A stretch of DNA of 64,000 nt. Source: CAIKOD01 sp035505975 (GTDB lineage Archaea; Halobacteriota; Methanomicrobia; Methanomicrobiales; Methanospirillaceae). Position numbers and translations under genes: made by a program. Where the stretch lies: the NCBI GenBank assembly GCA_035505975.1, contig DATJQJ010000055.1, positions 6,622 to 70,621 on the forward strand, in the 5' to 3' direction. The notes below the pieces were generated by a model. It had not been told where the DNA came from. It worked only from the letters and a program-made list of their open reading frames with translations, and did no database searches. How positions within the stretch are numbered: the stretch's first letter is position 1; each line of letters starts with the position of its first letter. Below, in pieces: positions 54,276 to 63,835 of the stretch.

Positions 54276-54446
54276 GATGTCGTCCACCGACCCCCGCCCC
54301 GTAACTGTCAATTATCTGATCGATCTGGATGTCGTATCAGGTCTCGATCATTCCAGGGGTTAAACGACATCTATCGCGTGACCTTGAGATACGATGAATA
54401 TTTTATCATCGGGATATGATAACCTGCTGGATGGAGATGGTCCAAA

Positions 54447-54878
54447 ATGACGGATAGACCTCAAATATCTGATGAATCGGTCCTTAGGCGGTGGATGAAT
54501 CTCGAAATTTCCAAAATAAACCGGGATGCCGTAACAGAAAGAAGATCCTTAACCGATCTGGCTGCCATGGACCAGCCGGCCCTGGCGACGAAAGGAGGAG
54601 GAGAGTACCGGTTCAATAAAGAAACCCTCCATCTTCTCAGGACAATACTTCCGGCAGACCTGTCCCGCCATCTCCGCCTCCCGGTCTTATGTTATTTCGA
54701 TTCCTCGGTCGGGGACAGTTGCTTCATCACCGATTCATACGCTTTTGAAGCATTGAAAATACTGGGAGAGATCAACCAAATGCGCGAGATGGCCGATGAC
54801 CGGATGTGGATCGGAAAGACGATTGTCTTTGCCATCATAAGAAAATACCCGTCGGTTATCCAGATCGTGATGAGATAG
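54447..54878 (+). CDS. DUF61 (UPF0216) family protein
   Basis: 143 residues with the archaeal UPF0216 pattern: VLRRWMNLEISKINRDAVTE, RRSLTDLA and KETLHLLRTILPAD, ending in a Lys/Arg-rich tail. The family is widespread in euryarchaea, of unknown function. GGAGATGG stands before the ATG. Confidence 0.9.
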   Translation: MTDRPQISDESVLRRWMNLEISKINRDAVTERRSLTDLAAMDQPALATKGGGEYRFNKETLHLLRTILPADLSRHLRLPVLCYFDSSVGDSCFITDSYAFEALKILGEINQMREMADDRMWIGKTIVFAIIRKYPSVIQIVMR

Positions 54879-54993
54879 GATCCACTTGCTGTCCCGGCCG
54901 CTCGCACCTATCCTTAACAGGATGTTCTTTGATTTGACGTGTAACCAGGAGCATGTCGGTAATTATAAATTGGTGGCGCAGAAACTACCCATT

Positions 54994-55392
54994 ATGACGC
55001 TGATCCTCATTATCGAGGATAATGAGACAATTGCCGACAGTCTTTCCTATTTTATCAAATACCTTTCCCATTATGACACGCTGATAGCAAACTCGGCGGA
55101 AATCGCCATTGAAACCCTCGCCAGAGGAATTCGGCCAGACCTGATCCTGCTCGATGTCAAGCTTCCCGGCATGGACGGGATAGATTTCCTATCAAAAATG
55201 CACCGGATTACCGATATGAACGGCACGAAAGTAATTATTTATACCGGGCTTCCTGAGGCCCGGGTCAGGAGCGCCCTCGAAGAGAGAAATATCTTTATCG
55301 AGCATATTGTCGAGAAACCGGCCAGGCCTTCGGAACTCATCGGCTTGATCGAAGACACCTTAAGAATACCACAAAAAACGAATCCTCTCTGA
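54994..55392 (+). CDS. single-domain response regulator
   Basis: 132 residues from the ATG at 54994 (the frame extends upstream without similarity). Receiver motifs: IIEDNET, phosphoacceptor in LILLDVKLPGMDGIDFL, IYTGLPE and VEKPARPSE. The usual T/S is present in IYTG and the Lys in VEKP. No output domain; partner kinase unknown. Confidence 0.9.
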   Translation: MTLILIIEDNETIADSLSYFIKYLSHYDTLIANSAEIAIETLARGIRPDLILLDVKLPGMDGIDFLSKMHRITDMNGTKVIIYTGLPEARVRSALEERNIFIEHIVEKPARPSELIGLIEDTLRIPQKTNPL

Positions 55393-55612
55393 ATGGAGAA
55401 CGGTGCAGGTTCCGATCCCTGCTCCGGAGACCCGGACATTCAAACGCTTTATAGGATCTTCTCACCTTATCCTTCGTTGAATGAGCTTTTTTTTTGCCAA
55501 TCCCAAAAGCAATTCTGTCTTTGCTGTATTTTTATCCCTGCTCTGGAGAATTCTTTTGAATTACCATGGGTAAATAATTTATACTGCACCCGGCGATCAC
55601 CTCCTGATTACC

Positions 55613-56113
55613 ATGTCTGCGAAACCAGCCGATCCCTATAAAGGCAGAAAAGCTCCCTCGTTCTGTCTCCCTGATTCATCCCGGAAAATGACATGCCTCT
55701 CGGATTTTTTGGGAAAATGGGTAGTCCTGTATTTCTACCCAAAGGACAATACCCCTGGATGTACTCTCGAAGCAATGCAGTTTTCAAATGCCATGGAGGA
55801 CTTTGCCAAGCTCGGTGCCCAGGTGATTGGGATAAGCCAGGACTCCCCGGAGAGCCACGTGAAATTTATTGACCGCCACGGTCTTACGGTTTTACTCCTT
55901 TCGGATACAGACCATGAGGTGTTGAAACTCTACGATGCGTGGCAGCCGAAAACCATGTTCGGAAAAGAAATCCTCGGGACTATAAGAACGACGTTTCTTA
56001 TCGATCCACGAGGGACTATTGTGGAGGTCTGGAGAAGAGTTTCGGTGAAGGGGCATGCGGACGCAGTCAGGGAGGCACTCCTTACAAACCAGAAAATGGG
56101 AAATTCTTCATGA
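55613..56113 (+). CDS. bcp: Bcp-type peroxiredoxin
   Basis: 166 residues of a thioredoxin-fold peroxidase: the peroxidatic cysteine is C50 in FYPKDNTPGCTLEA, with the usual TTFLIDPRG later. The resolving cysteine five residues on, present in E. coli Bcp, is a Phe/Gln region here (MQFS), so it looks like a 1-Cys-type enzyme that needs an external thiol. It reduces H2O2 and organic peroxides. It is a second oxygen-defence gene in the window, with the multicopper oxidase. Confidence 0.93.
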   Translation: MSAKPADPYKGRKAPSFCLPDSSRKMTCLSDFLGKWVVLYFYPKDNTPGCTLEAMQFSNAMEDFAKLGAQVIGISQDSPESHVKFIDRHGLTVLLLSDTDHEVLKLYDAWQPKTMFGKEILGTIRTTFLIDPRGTIVEVWRRVSVKGHADAVREALLTNQKMGNSS

Positions 56114-56198
56114 AATAATTCCTCATGAGTATAATCGTCCGCCTATTTTATGCACCATTTTTATATTCAGATAGGTGATCAACCCTGGATCCTGGTTT

Positions 56199-56390
56199 TT
56201 AGGATATACTCGTTTCCCCTGAAAAGTAAATGATGCTTCCGGTAACGATTAATATGAAACTCACAATGGCGCTGATGAACATTCCTACCGTCATACCTAT
56301 CAAAAAGAGGACCGATGATATAATGATGAATGCGATCCCGACAATGAGGATCAACAGGCCGGTCAGCGGGTCGACTGATACACCATGCAT
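56199..56390 (-). CDS. small two-helix membrane protein
   Basis: 63 residues with two hydrophobic helices (about 9-31 and 34-57) separated by a short loop. Ile/Val/Gly-rich, no motif. No family; independent of its neighbours. Confidence 0.5.
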   Translation of the reverse strand: MHGVSVDPLTGLLILIVGIAFIIISSVLFLIGMTVGMFISAIVSFILIVTGSIIYFSGETSIS

Positions 56391-56771
56391 ATCGTTAATT
56401 CGCCGGGAAATGTTAAATATGTCCCGATCGACCTTTGCAGGGAGATATCAGGAACTAAGAAAGAAGGTAATTTTCCTCTGTCCCTTGGGGATATTCCCGA
56501 TTATCCATCAGGAATACCCGGCATTTCCAGTTCATGGGGCTTTTTTTCCGGGTTTTTACCCAAGGTATGAGATCGTACGGCAACGTATTCCCCCATATCA
56601 AAGGATATTAATGTCGCTGTCTTCGGTTTCAGGTTAATACCCCTTATTGACCTTGTGATTCCCCGCAACCGTCCCGATACCTATACACGGGCCCCCGGGG
56701 TATACCAGATGCATGCCGTTTCTTCAAAAATCCATAAGAGTAATTAAGCCGGATGGTTCTTAGTAAAATTT
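56391..56771 (+). other. gene-free stretch
   Basis: About 380 bp between divergent genes. Short open frames on the plus strand (about 60 codons at 56385) are Pro/Gly/Ser-rich and unlike real proteins. No RNA or repeat seen. Confidence 0.45.
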
Positions 56772-57515
56772 ATGGAGATACGGCTTCTTGGGACGAACGG
56801 ATGGTATGACACAAAAACCGGCGATACTACCTGTGTTTTTGTCGATTCCAAAGATTATTACCTCGTCTTCGATGCAGGGAACGGGATACATAAACTGGAC
56901 AGCGTTATTAAAAAACCGAAACCCGTATACCTGTTTTTAAGCCATTTTCACCTGGATCACATTTCAGGACTCCACATACTGAACAAATTTGATTTCCCCA
57001 AAGGACTGACTATTATCGGGCAGAAAGGAACCGGCAAAGTCCTGGAAACATTTGTCAGCCAACCGTTCACGATACCGTTTTCTGAGTATTCGTATCCTGT
57101 TACCATCCTCGATCTGTCTGAAGGAGAACACGGGATACCATTCAGGGTCGAATCGCGGAAACTGGTCCATTCGACTGATTGCATGGGCTATCGGGTTGAG
57201 ATCGACGGAAAAATCATCGCATTCTGTACAGACACCGGGATCTGCGATAACGCGATAGTCCTTGCCCGGAATGCCGACGTGCTGATAACCGAGTGTTCAT
57301 TAAAACCCGGCCAGGCAAACCCGCTCTGGCCCCACCTGAACCCCGAAACTGCCGTCTCGATAGCAAAGCAGAGCAATGCCGGAAAGCTCGTGCTGATCCA
57401 TTTCGATGCAAATACTTACAGGACCCTGGACGACCGGTTTTCAATTCTTTCCGAAATTGGAATGGAATTCGAAAACCTCATCATCGGGGTCGATAATAAA
57501 AGGATTACAATATAA
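56772..57515 (+). CDS. MBL-fold metallo-hydrolase
   Basis: 247 residues, metallo-beta-lactamase fold: the two-metal motif SHFHLDHISGL, then further ligands around HSTDCMGYRV, FCTDTGICDNA and LIHFDA. It resembles RNase Z/phosphodiesterase-like archaeal hydrolases. ATG with little leader. Substrate unknown (a nucleic acid or a small phosphodiester is plausible). Confidence 0.88.
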   Translation: MEIRLLGTNGWYDTKTGDTTCVFVDSKDYYLVFDAGNGIHKLDSVIKKPKPVYLFLSHFHLDHISGLHILNKFDFPKGLTIIGQKGTGKVLETFVSQPFTIPFSEYSYPVTILDLSEGEHGIPFRVESRKLVHSTDCMGYRVEIDGKIIAFCTDTGICDNAIVLARNADVLITECSLKPGQANPLWPHLNPETAVSIAKQSNAGKLVLIHFDANTYRTLDDRFSILSEIGMEFENLIIGVDNKRITI

Positions 57516-57604
57516 CCGGGTCTTAATCGATTCCATCCCGAATCTGGCCTGATCTTCCATATTTTTATTAACCTGTCCATTTCCTAAAGGACCCCGGCTT
57601 CACT

Positions 57605-59740
57605 TCATCTGGCCCGGAAAATGATGATCGTGATATCGTCGGCCTGCGGCTGGTCGCCGGCAAACGTCATAATCGCATCGACGATAAAACGTATCATCTC
57701 CTGGACCGGCAGGTTTATACAGGCTTTTACCGTATCGTTCAAGCGCTCCGTCCCGAATTCTTCTTCCTCCGCATTAATGGCCTCGGTCAGGCCATCTGTG
57801 TAGAGGACGGCGATATCGCCGCTGTTTAATTCGATCCCGACTGAATCGAGGACAATATCGTCCATTACTCCGAGCGCAATGCCGTCTGCACGGAGAAGTG
57901 TCACTTCACCTTTTCCAGTCTGGAAGAGCATCGGGGGGTTGTGTCCGGCATTGACGTAGGTGAGAATCCGGGCGTTCGGATCGATTATTGCATAGAAGAG
58001 CGTGACAAACATGCTCGTAATACGTGAATCCTGGACAATTAGGTGGTTTGCATCTTTTATCGCGCTTGAGGGGGATGGATTTTTTGATGTGCTCGCCCTG
58101 ACAAGGGTCCTTGAGAGGGCCATGAACAGGGCTGCAGGAACTCCTTTTCCCGAGACATCGGCAATGACAAGTCCCCAGCAGTTGTTCGGAAGGGGAATGA
58201 AATCATAAAAATCTCCGCCCACTTCAAGGGCCGGCAGACTGAACGCTGCTATTTCAATGCCCGGCATATCGGGCACAGTGTCGGGCAGAAAACTTTGCTG
58301 GATATCCCGCGCAATCTCCAGTTCATGGGCTATCCTTTCCTTTTCAGCAGTGGTACGTTTAAGTTCGCCGATATAATTCTTCAGGTCGCTTCCCATCCTG
58401 TTGAATGACTGCCCAAGTTCTTCGAATTCGTCGCCGGTCCGTACGTCGACCTTGTAATCGAGATTTCCACGACCGATCTCTTCTGACCCCTCCGACAGTT
58501 TTCTGAGCGGACCCGTGATTACCCGGGCAAATACCGTAGTCAGTGCCGCAATAAGGACAAACAGCAGGATAAAAAGGACCAGGAACGCCTGTTTCATCCG
58601 GTCGACCTGGTCCTGGATATGCTGTTTTGCGTCCCCGGTCGCTACAGTGATCTTTGCCCCCGTATCCCGGGCCGGGGCGGTGATCTCATCGACCGGCATG
58701 ACGACGACGACACTCCAGTTCGTGCTCCTGATCGGGGCGAACGCAACAAATTTATCCCCTTCTGCAAACTGTACCTCCCGGACGCCGGAATTTCCCGAAA
58801 CAATCTCGGCTGCAGCGTCGCGAATACCGGAATTGTCGCTGTTAAACAGGTTCTCTGTCTGGAAGGACTCGTCCCACTGGCTGCTTCCTGCAGCTGCACC
58901 CGGCCTTGCGATGACATTGCCCATACCATCGATGAGCATCGCATATCCCGATCTCCCGATCTGGGTATTGATGATCTGCTGGTTTATCGTCTCGATGGTC
59001 ACGTCGGATCCGATAACCCATGTCCACCCTGTGCTGTTATCCCTGACCGGTCGCGAACAGGTGACCATCAACCCCCGGCCGGTGACATCGACGTACGGAG
59101 ACGACCAGGTGGTTGTTCCCGCAGACATTGCAGCCTTATACCAGCTCCGGTTCCTTGCGTCGAATGTCGGATCGATCCCCGATGCCCAGGGATAGAGCCT
59201 GGTGATCCCTGATTCAGATCCCGCATAGACACTTGCCAGGTGGGGGTCCGAGGCAAGTACCGGGATAAATATTGTATCCATCCCATGGAGTGCCCGGAAT
59301 TCCGGAGAAGAACTATTTATCATAATTCCCGGGCCGTACAAGTAAACAGAGGCATTATATATCGTTGGAGGCCTTTCTGCCTGGGAATAGCCGGGGTCCG
59401 GGTCAACGGGTGGAGATGCCATCAGGGACCCTGCATACGAGGCCATTACCGCCATCTCCCCCTCGACGTTCTCGAACGTCACATTGCTGATGTCGGCCTG
59501 GTCCTTTGCAAGTGACAATAATCGTTCTTTCCCGCTCGTTTCAAGGGCTGATCCACTTTCCTGCACGGCCTGGTCGCCCAGGGTCACACTCCGTTCAGTT
59601 GCATAATTCCCTACGTTATTCAGTGTCGTAAATGCGATAAAACTAACAAGGATCAAAGAGACCATCGATAAGGTAAGAAAGACGATGAAAATTTTCGTAG
59701 TGACGCCGAGATGAATTTTGGTCGGGGGTTCCGGGGACAT
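57605..59740 (-). CDS. Cache-HAMP-SpoIIE serine phosphatase
   Basis: 711 residues from the ATG at 59740 (a TTG at 59755 extends it). A membrane helix lies at about 15-40, followed by an extracellular double-Cache domain (about 50-350; FDARNRSWYKAAM, YVDVTGRGLMVTCSRP). A second helix (about 385-410), a HAMP domain (about 410-470) and a coiled coil lead to the SpoIIE/PP2C domain (about 490-711). Metal-binding aspartates are in EVGGDFYDF, IADVSGKGVPA, LYTDGLTEA and QADDITIII. In bacteria such enzymes dephosphorylate STAS proteins. A STAS protein is encoded at 146-1459, far away but in the same window. Ligand unknown. Confidence 0.92.
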   Translation of the reverse strand: MSPEPPTKIHLGVTTKIFIVFLTLSMVSLILVSFIAFTTLNNVGNYATERSVTLGDQAVQESGSALETSGKERLLSLAKDQADISNVTFENVEGEMAVMASYAGSLMASPPVDPDPGYSQAERPPTIYNASVYLYGPGIMINSSSPEFRALHGMDTIFIPVLASDPHLASVYAGSESGITRLYPWASGIDPTFDARNRSWYKAAMSAGTTTWSSPYVDVTGRGLMVTCSRPVRDNSTGWTWVIGSDVTIETINQQIINTQIGRSGYAMLIDGMGNVIARPGAAAGSSQWDESFQTENLFNSDNSGIRDAAAEIVSGNSGVREVQFAEGDKFVAFAPIRSTNWSVVVVMPVDEITAPARDTGAKITVATGDAKQHIQDQVDRMKQAFLVLFILLFVLIAALTTVFARVITGPLRKLSEGSEEIGRGNLDYKVDVRTGDEFEELGQSFNRMGSDLKNYIGELKRTTAEKERIAHELEIARDIQQSFLPDTVPDMPGIEIAAFSLPALEVGGDFYDFIPLPNNCWGLVIADVSGKGVPAALFMALSRTLVRASTSKNPSPSSAIKDANHLIVQDSRITSMFVTLFYAIIDPNARILTYVNAGHNPPMLFQTGKGEVTLLRADGIALGVMDDIVLDSVGIELNSGDIAVLYTDGLTEAINAEEEEFGTERLNDTVKACINLPVQEMIRFIVDAIMTFAGDQPQADDITIIIFRAR

Positions 59741-60119
59741 AGTAAAAATTCCCAAATATTAATGCATTACCGGAATGGGCATCTTAAAGGGAATTCCATA
59801 TTATGCCCAAGCGTGCAGTATCGGGATTGCATTACCAACAGATAGGTGGTTTCTTTTTATAGTTCTGTTTGTGATAGCATGGAACCATTCCGAATACCGG
59901 AAGGAGATTCAAAAAAGAATAATCAGGGTGCTATTCGGGATATCGATTTCAGGTCCGGCAACAATTGGATCCGGACTGGCTGGAATTTGCAGGGGATACA
60001 AACTTCTATATGCCCAACCGGGTATTCCAGAAGTATGCCTTCCAAGCGGACCATCATTCTCCCCGAAGACTGTTCCCGACCCCACCCAATTGATAATACC
60101 GTTTTTGGAGTGAAAGGGC
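59741..60119 (+). other. gene-free stretch with uncertain short ORFs
   Basis: Overlapping plus-strand frames (59775-60113 and 59846-60130) have no family similarity and conflict with each other. Most likely the promoter region of the divergent SpoIIE and alpha/alpha-barrel genes. Confidence 0.35.
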
Positions 60120-61292
60120 ATGAAAAATGACGGGAAGGTTTCTTCTGCGGCAGATATCATGCTCGGTTTTGCCGGTACTACGGGACTCGAACCTGAGAGG
60201 TCCGGTCCCGTACGCTATCTCTGGACTGATTCGTTCGCCGTCTGCAATTACCTGGGCCTTTACCGCATCACCGGAGACAAAGGATTCCTGACCCTCGCAT
60301 TACGCCTGATCGACCAGGTACACCACGTCCTTGGCCGTCACCGCGAAGACGATCAGAGATCCGGATGGATAAGCGGTTTACCAGATGAAGAAGGTGAGAA
60401 ACATCCCACTGTCGGCGGGCTCCGGATCGGAAAGCCGTTGAATGAACGTAAAATTGGTGAACCTGGCGATGACGAACTCGAATGGGACAGGGACGGGCAA
60501 TACTTCCATTACCTTACCAAGTGGATGCACGCCCTGAACCGTGCAAGCCTTGCCACCCGCGATCCCCGGTATACCGGCTGGGCAGTCGAACTCGCCCGGA
60601 CAGCCCTGGCAAAATTTTCATACGCTCCGCGATCGGGAGGACCGCGACGTATGTACTGGAAAATGAGTATCGATCTCTCCTATCCCCAGGTAACGTCGAT
60701 GGGCCAGCACGATCCCCTGGACGGTTTCGTAACATATCAGGTACTAGGGGAGACGACAGCAAAGGAATTCGGGATAACTCTGCATCCGTCCTTTGACAGA
60801 GAAATTGCCGATATCGGAGAGATATGCCGGGGAATTACCCTGTTCACCAACGATCCCCTGGGGATCGGAGGACTCCTTTTCGATGCCACCCGTATTGCCG
60901 ACCTGATGGTCGGTTATGGGGTAAGCCTGTCAGGATTACTGTCATCCGTGCTTGCATCCGCCCTGCAGGGAACGAGGTTCTTTTCCGAGGGACGCTACCT
61001 GCAGTTGCCGGCATCGCGGAGGCTTGCCTTCAGGGAATTAGGATTATCTATCGGGCTCCGGGGAGCGGCACACCTGAACGGGCAGATCGGAGCGGTTCCT
61101 GAGAATTTTTCCTCCGGACATAAGGACCTTGCCAGATCGCTTACCGGATATTTTCCGGTAGCCGATGCTATTGAACAGTTCTGGCTGGATCCTGACAGCC
61201 AGCAATCGCAACTCTGGACCGATCACCGGGAGATCAACAGGGTGATGCTTGCAACCAGTCTCGTTCCGGAAGGGTTTCTTGGCATACCATGA
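60120..61292 (+). CDS. alpha/alpha-barrel protein, six-hairpin glycosidase-like
   Basis: 390 residues, largely helical. WTDSFAVCNYLGLYRITGD, GQYFHYLTKWMHALNRAS and RMYWKMSIDLSYP are like the barrels of glycoside hydrolases and epimerases. No catalytic Glu/Asp pair can be assigned. It could be a carbohydrate-active or related enzyme. GGAG precedes the ATG. Preceded by the divergent SpoIIE gene; no clear operon. Confidence 0.6.
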   Translation: MKNDGKVSSAADIMLGFAGTTGLEPERSGPVRYLWTDSFAVCNYLGLYRITGDKGFLTLALRLIDQVHHVLGRHREDDQRSGWISGLPDEEGEKHPTVGGLRIGKPLNERKIGEPGDDELEWDRDGQYFHYLTKWMHALNRASLATRDPRYTGWAVELARTALAKFSYAPRSGGPRRMYWKMSIDLSYPQVTSMGQHDPLDGFVTYQVLGETTAKEFGITLHPSFDREIADIGEICRGITLFTNDPLGIGGLLFDATRIADLMVGYGVSLSGLLSSVLASALQGTRFFSEGRYLQLPASRRLAFRELGLSIGLRGAAHLNGQIGAVPENFSSGHKDLARSLTGYFPVADAIEQFWLDPDSQQSQLWTDHREINRVMLATSLVPEGFLGIP

Positions 61293-61389
61293 GATTCCAT
61301 CGATCCGATTGTTTCCACCGGTTGAAAAAAAACCGACATAACTTCGTCTCCAGACAGGCCCTGCCTAATGCCTGCCAGGGCGGGTGAAG

Positions 61390-61424
61390 CAGGAGGGTGA
61401 AACCTCCTCCTGTCAAGTGTTTTT
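61390..61424 (+). terminator. hairpin and T-run after the alpha/alpha-barrel gene
   Basis: CAGGAGG (61390-61396) pairs with CCTCCTG (61406-61412) around a 9-nt loop, with TTTTT at 61420-61424. It lies about 100 bp after the stop at 61292. A second GC stem lies just before it (GCCCTG/CAGGGC near 61360-61380). Confidence 0.5.
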
Positions 61425-61539
61425 ATGTACATCAATCAGGTCTTAAATTAACCTGGAATTGAAAAAAATGAAATTATTGATAGATTCAGGAGCAAAAATG
61501 ATACCCCATCCATTTTTTGCAATACACAGGAAAAAAGGA

Positions 61540-61806
61540 CTATTTCCATTTGAAATAGGGTATCCCCCTAATGATCTTGAATTCTATTTTTTTGCTCTCG
61601 AAGAGAAGTGGGGCCAGAATAGTCAGGTCTGCGATGAATACATCCAGATGTTTCTTCCGGTTCATCTCCCTGCCGATGATCTCTTCTTCTATCTCGTGGA
61701 GAGACCAGGCTTTTTCCGGGTCTTTCCTTAGTAATTGTTCTATTTCATTTTCACCCGCGACAGCGGATTCAAATTCATCAGATGAAATCGTCACCTTAAT
61801 CACCAT
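61540..61806 (-). CDS. small hypothetical protein
   Basis: 88 residues, charged and mixed alpha/beta: ENEIEQLLRKDPEKAWSLHE, then IGREMNRKKHLDVFIADLTI, then a strand FKIIRGIPYFKWK. It could be a small winged-helix-like protein. No family recognised. Confidence 0.5.
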   Translation of the reverse strand: MVIKVTISSDEFESAVAGENEIEQLLRKDPEKAWSLHEIEEEIIGREMNRKKHLDVFIADLTILAPLLFESKKIEFKIIRGIPYFKWK

Positions 61807-61894
61807 AGTCTCCTTTTGAGTTCTTCTTGCCCGGGAATTGTCGCCCCTTGTATCCGCAATTCTCCCATTTACACCAGGGATGTCATAAAATCAT

Positions 61895-62236
61895 TCAGAC
61901 CGGACCTGGCAGCGTCGGCAGGAACCACCCTGCGACCACGGTTACGACCCATATGACCAGGGCGATCAGCAGGGATTTGAGCCAGCCGATTTTATAGAGA
62001 AACTGCAGGGCCAGCAGCCAGGCGATACCCGCGATGAAAGCACCAATCAACCCCTGGCCGAGGAAATAATAGATAATAGTATAGATCACCGTGCCGACGA
62101 TAGCGGCAAGAAACGCCGTTGTGATACCTTCTTTTTCACCGAAAAGTTTTGTTATCAGGTAAATGATTACCGTTGATATGATCAGTGCGACAACGAAAAT
62201 GAACAGGCCACCAGCATATGTTACCATAGGTGGCAT
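61895..62236 (-). CDS. four-helix membrane protein
   Basis: 113 residues with four hydrophobic helices (about 7-29, 38-58, 62-82, 87-108). Gly-rich, no charged catalytic residues. Family not recognised. Confidence 0.6.
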   Translation of the reverse strand: MPPMVTYAGGLFIFVVALIISTVIIYLITKLFGEKEGITTAFLAAIVGTVIYTIIYYFLGQGLIGAFIAGIAWLLALQFLYKIGWLKSLLIALVIWVVTVVAGWFLPTLPGPV

Positions 62237-62685
62237 TCAGGTATTCAACGGTTATAACGGTTTCGCAGGACAAACCAGACAGAGATTGTGTGAAGTGCCA
62301 GCAATGATAACTAAAGGCCTACCTTTGTTGAATTCCTTAAATATTCCTAATATGCCTCAGGACAGGAATGGTTTACCCACGTTATGCCCCTCTGTCATAA
62401 CCGCCTCGGGCCCTGGCGGAAACGACCAAAACACCATTGCTTTTTATAAACGAGAAGACTCTGTTTTTTTGGGGGGGACTGCCGGTATCAGGGTTATCAA
62501 GACCTGTTTTTCACCGGTACTATCGATATTCTTTAATCCAATACCGCGAGAGAGAATGGTACGATCCAAGTCGCGAAGCCCCCGATTAAAACCCGAAAAT
62601 ATTGTGATGACACCATCGGAGAAGGACATGGAACAGGAAATAACCGGCATCGGATATGGCACCCGCGAGGTCGGTGATTAGCGAC

Positions 62686-63096
62686 ATGAAGAAATCGATT
62701 CCCCTGTTAATCGTCGGCGTGATTATCGCTTCCGTTGTCATTATTATCGCGGTATTTGGGATCAGCGTGACCCTGTTCCATCTTACCGGGATAGATGGAG
62801 CAACGGCAACCCTGAACAACTATAACGATGCACAATGGGAGGAAGTCGTATTCACGGAATCTCATCCCGTTCCCGACAGCCAGGGGAGCTGGGATGTGTA
62901 TTATCTCTCTACCGACGGTCGGGAGTTCTATACGAATACGAAGATAGCATCCCGGAATGTCAATCTCCAGCTGTTCCAGGACTATGATGTGCTGGACTAC
63001 AAAATCGAGCTCGCCGGTTTTCCCGATAATGCATGGGGCATAAAAGCGGCGATCGCCGTCGAGCAGCACCCAACCGGGGAGGCCGGGACGAATTAG
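62686..63096 (+). CDS. secreted or membrane-anchored protein of unknown function
   Basis: 136 residues from the ATG at 62686 (the frame extends to 62656). One N-terminal membrane helix (about 5-27) and an extracellular domain (LNNYNDAQWEEVVFTESHPV, SWDVYYLSTDGREFYTNTKI). GAGGT lies upstream. No family recognised. Confidence 0.65.
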   Translation: MKKSIPLLIVGVIIASVVIIIAVFGISVTLFHLTGIDGATATLNNYNDAQWEEVVFTESHPVPDSQGSWDVYYLSTDGREFYTNTKIASRNVNLQLFQDYDVLDYKIELAGFPDNAWGIKAAIAVEQHPTGEAGTN

Positions 63097-63134
63097 GGGT
63101 TGGTTCGAGCCTATTAACAGCTTATCTCCAGTAT

Positions 63135-63461
63135 TTACACCTGGTGAACCCGAATTGAAAACCGAATGACTATTATGGATATTGCAGATCCTATGACTGT
63201 GATTTTGGTGGTACTGAAAGGCTGTTGAATTGAGTTGGCAGCAATTAATACGCCGATAATAATTGCTGTACTGATAATGATTCAAAAAATGGCGTTGAGA
63301 CTGACATCAATAGTCACGAGAATTTTTGCCAGTTTTTTCCAGTTGGCATTGTATTTTACCAGTTTTTCATCAATCAAATATGAAACAATCGTTCCGATTG
63401 CGAGTAAAACGAAAGTATAATCATTGAACCACAAATTTGGGAAAATCAGGAGTAAAAAAAT
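63135..63461 (-). pseudogene. remnant of a membrane protein with an in-frame stop
   Basis: On the minus strand one frame reads as a membrane protein from 63461 to 63135, interrupted only by TGA at 63284-63282. Upstream: FVLLAIGTIVSYLIDEKLVK then NWKKLAKILVTIDVSLNAIF. Downstream in the same frame: IIISTAIIIGVLIAANSIQQ to TAA. There is no start codon after the upstream stop, and both halves look coding. A decayed gene in AT-rich DNA next to a probable integrase. Confidence 0.4.
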
Positions 63462-63749
63462 TTAAATCACGATATCAAGTATTAGAATATTTTTTACCCA
63501 TCCGGCCAAGAATAAAGGATTTTCATTCTTATAGAAGACCATACAAAAATATCAATAAGCAACAGGTCGGGATTAACCTTTTGGCAGTGTACATTTAAAG
63601 CGGTAAAAAAGCCTCTTCTTAACTCGTAATTGACAAACTAATGGAAAGAAGGCAATGAATAGAAAGGACCTGGCAGAACATGACTTTCCGATAACGTACA
63701 AGTTTATTTCTCTTTCAAATCTGCCAAAATAGAGCGACAAACGGGAAAC

Positions 63750-63758
63750 TTTTATATC
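63750..63758 (+). promoter_or_regulatory. TATA box before the probable integrase gene
   Basis: CTTTTATATC about 80 bp upstream of the ATG at 63836, preceded by a purine-rich GGGAAA (BRE-like). This predicts a leader of about 55 nt. The rest of the 63097-63835 interval is AT-rich and holds only the remnant described above. Confidence 0.4.
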
Positions 63759-63835
63759 AAGCCGCCGGGGAGATTCGATAAAAAGTTTTAGTCCAACAGG
63801 AAAAATATATTACCTTTCTTGGCCTATTGCCTATC

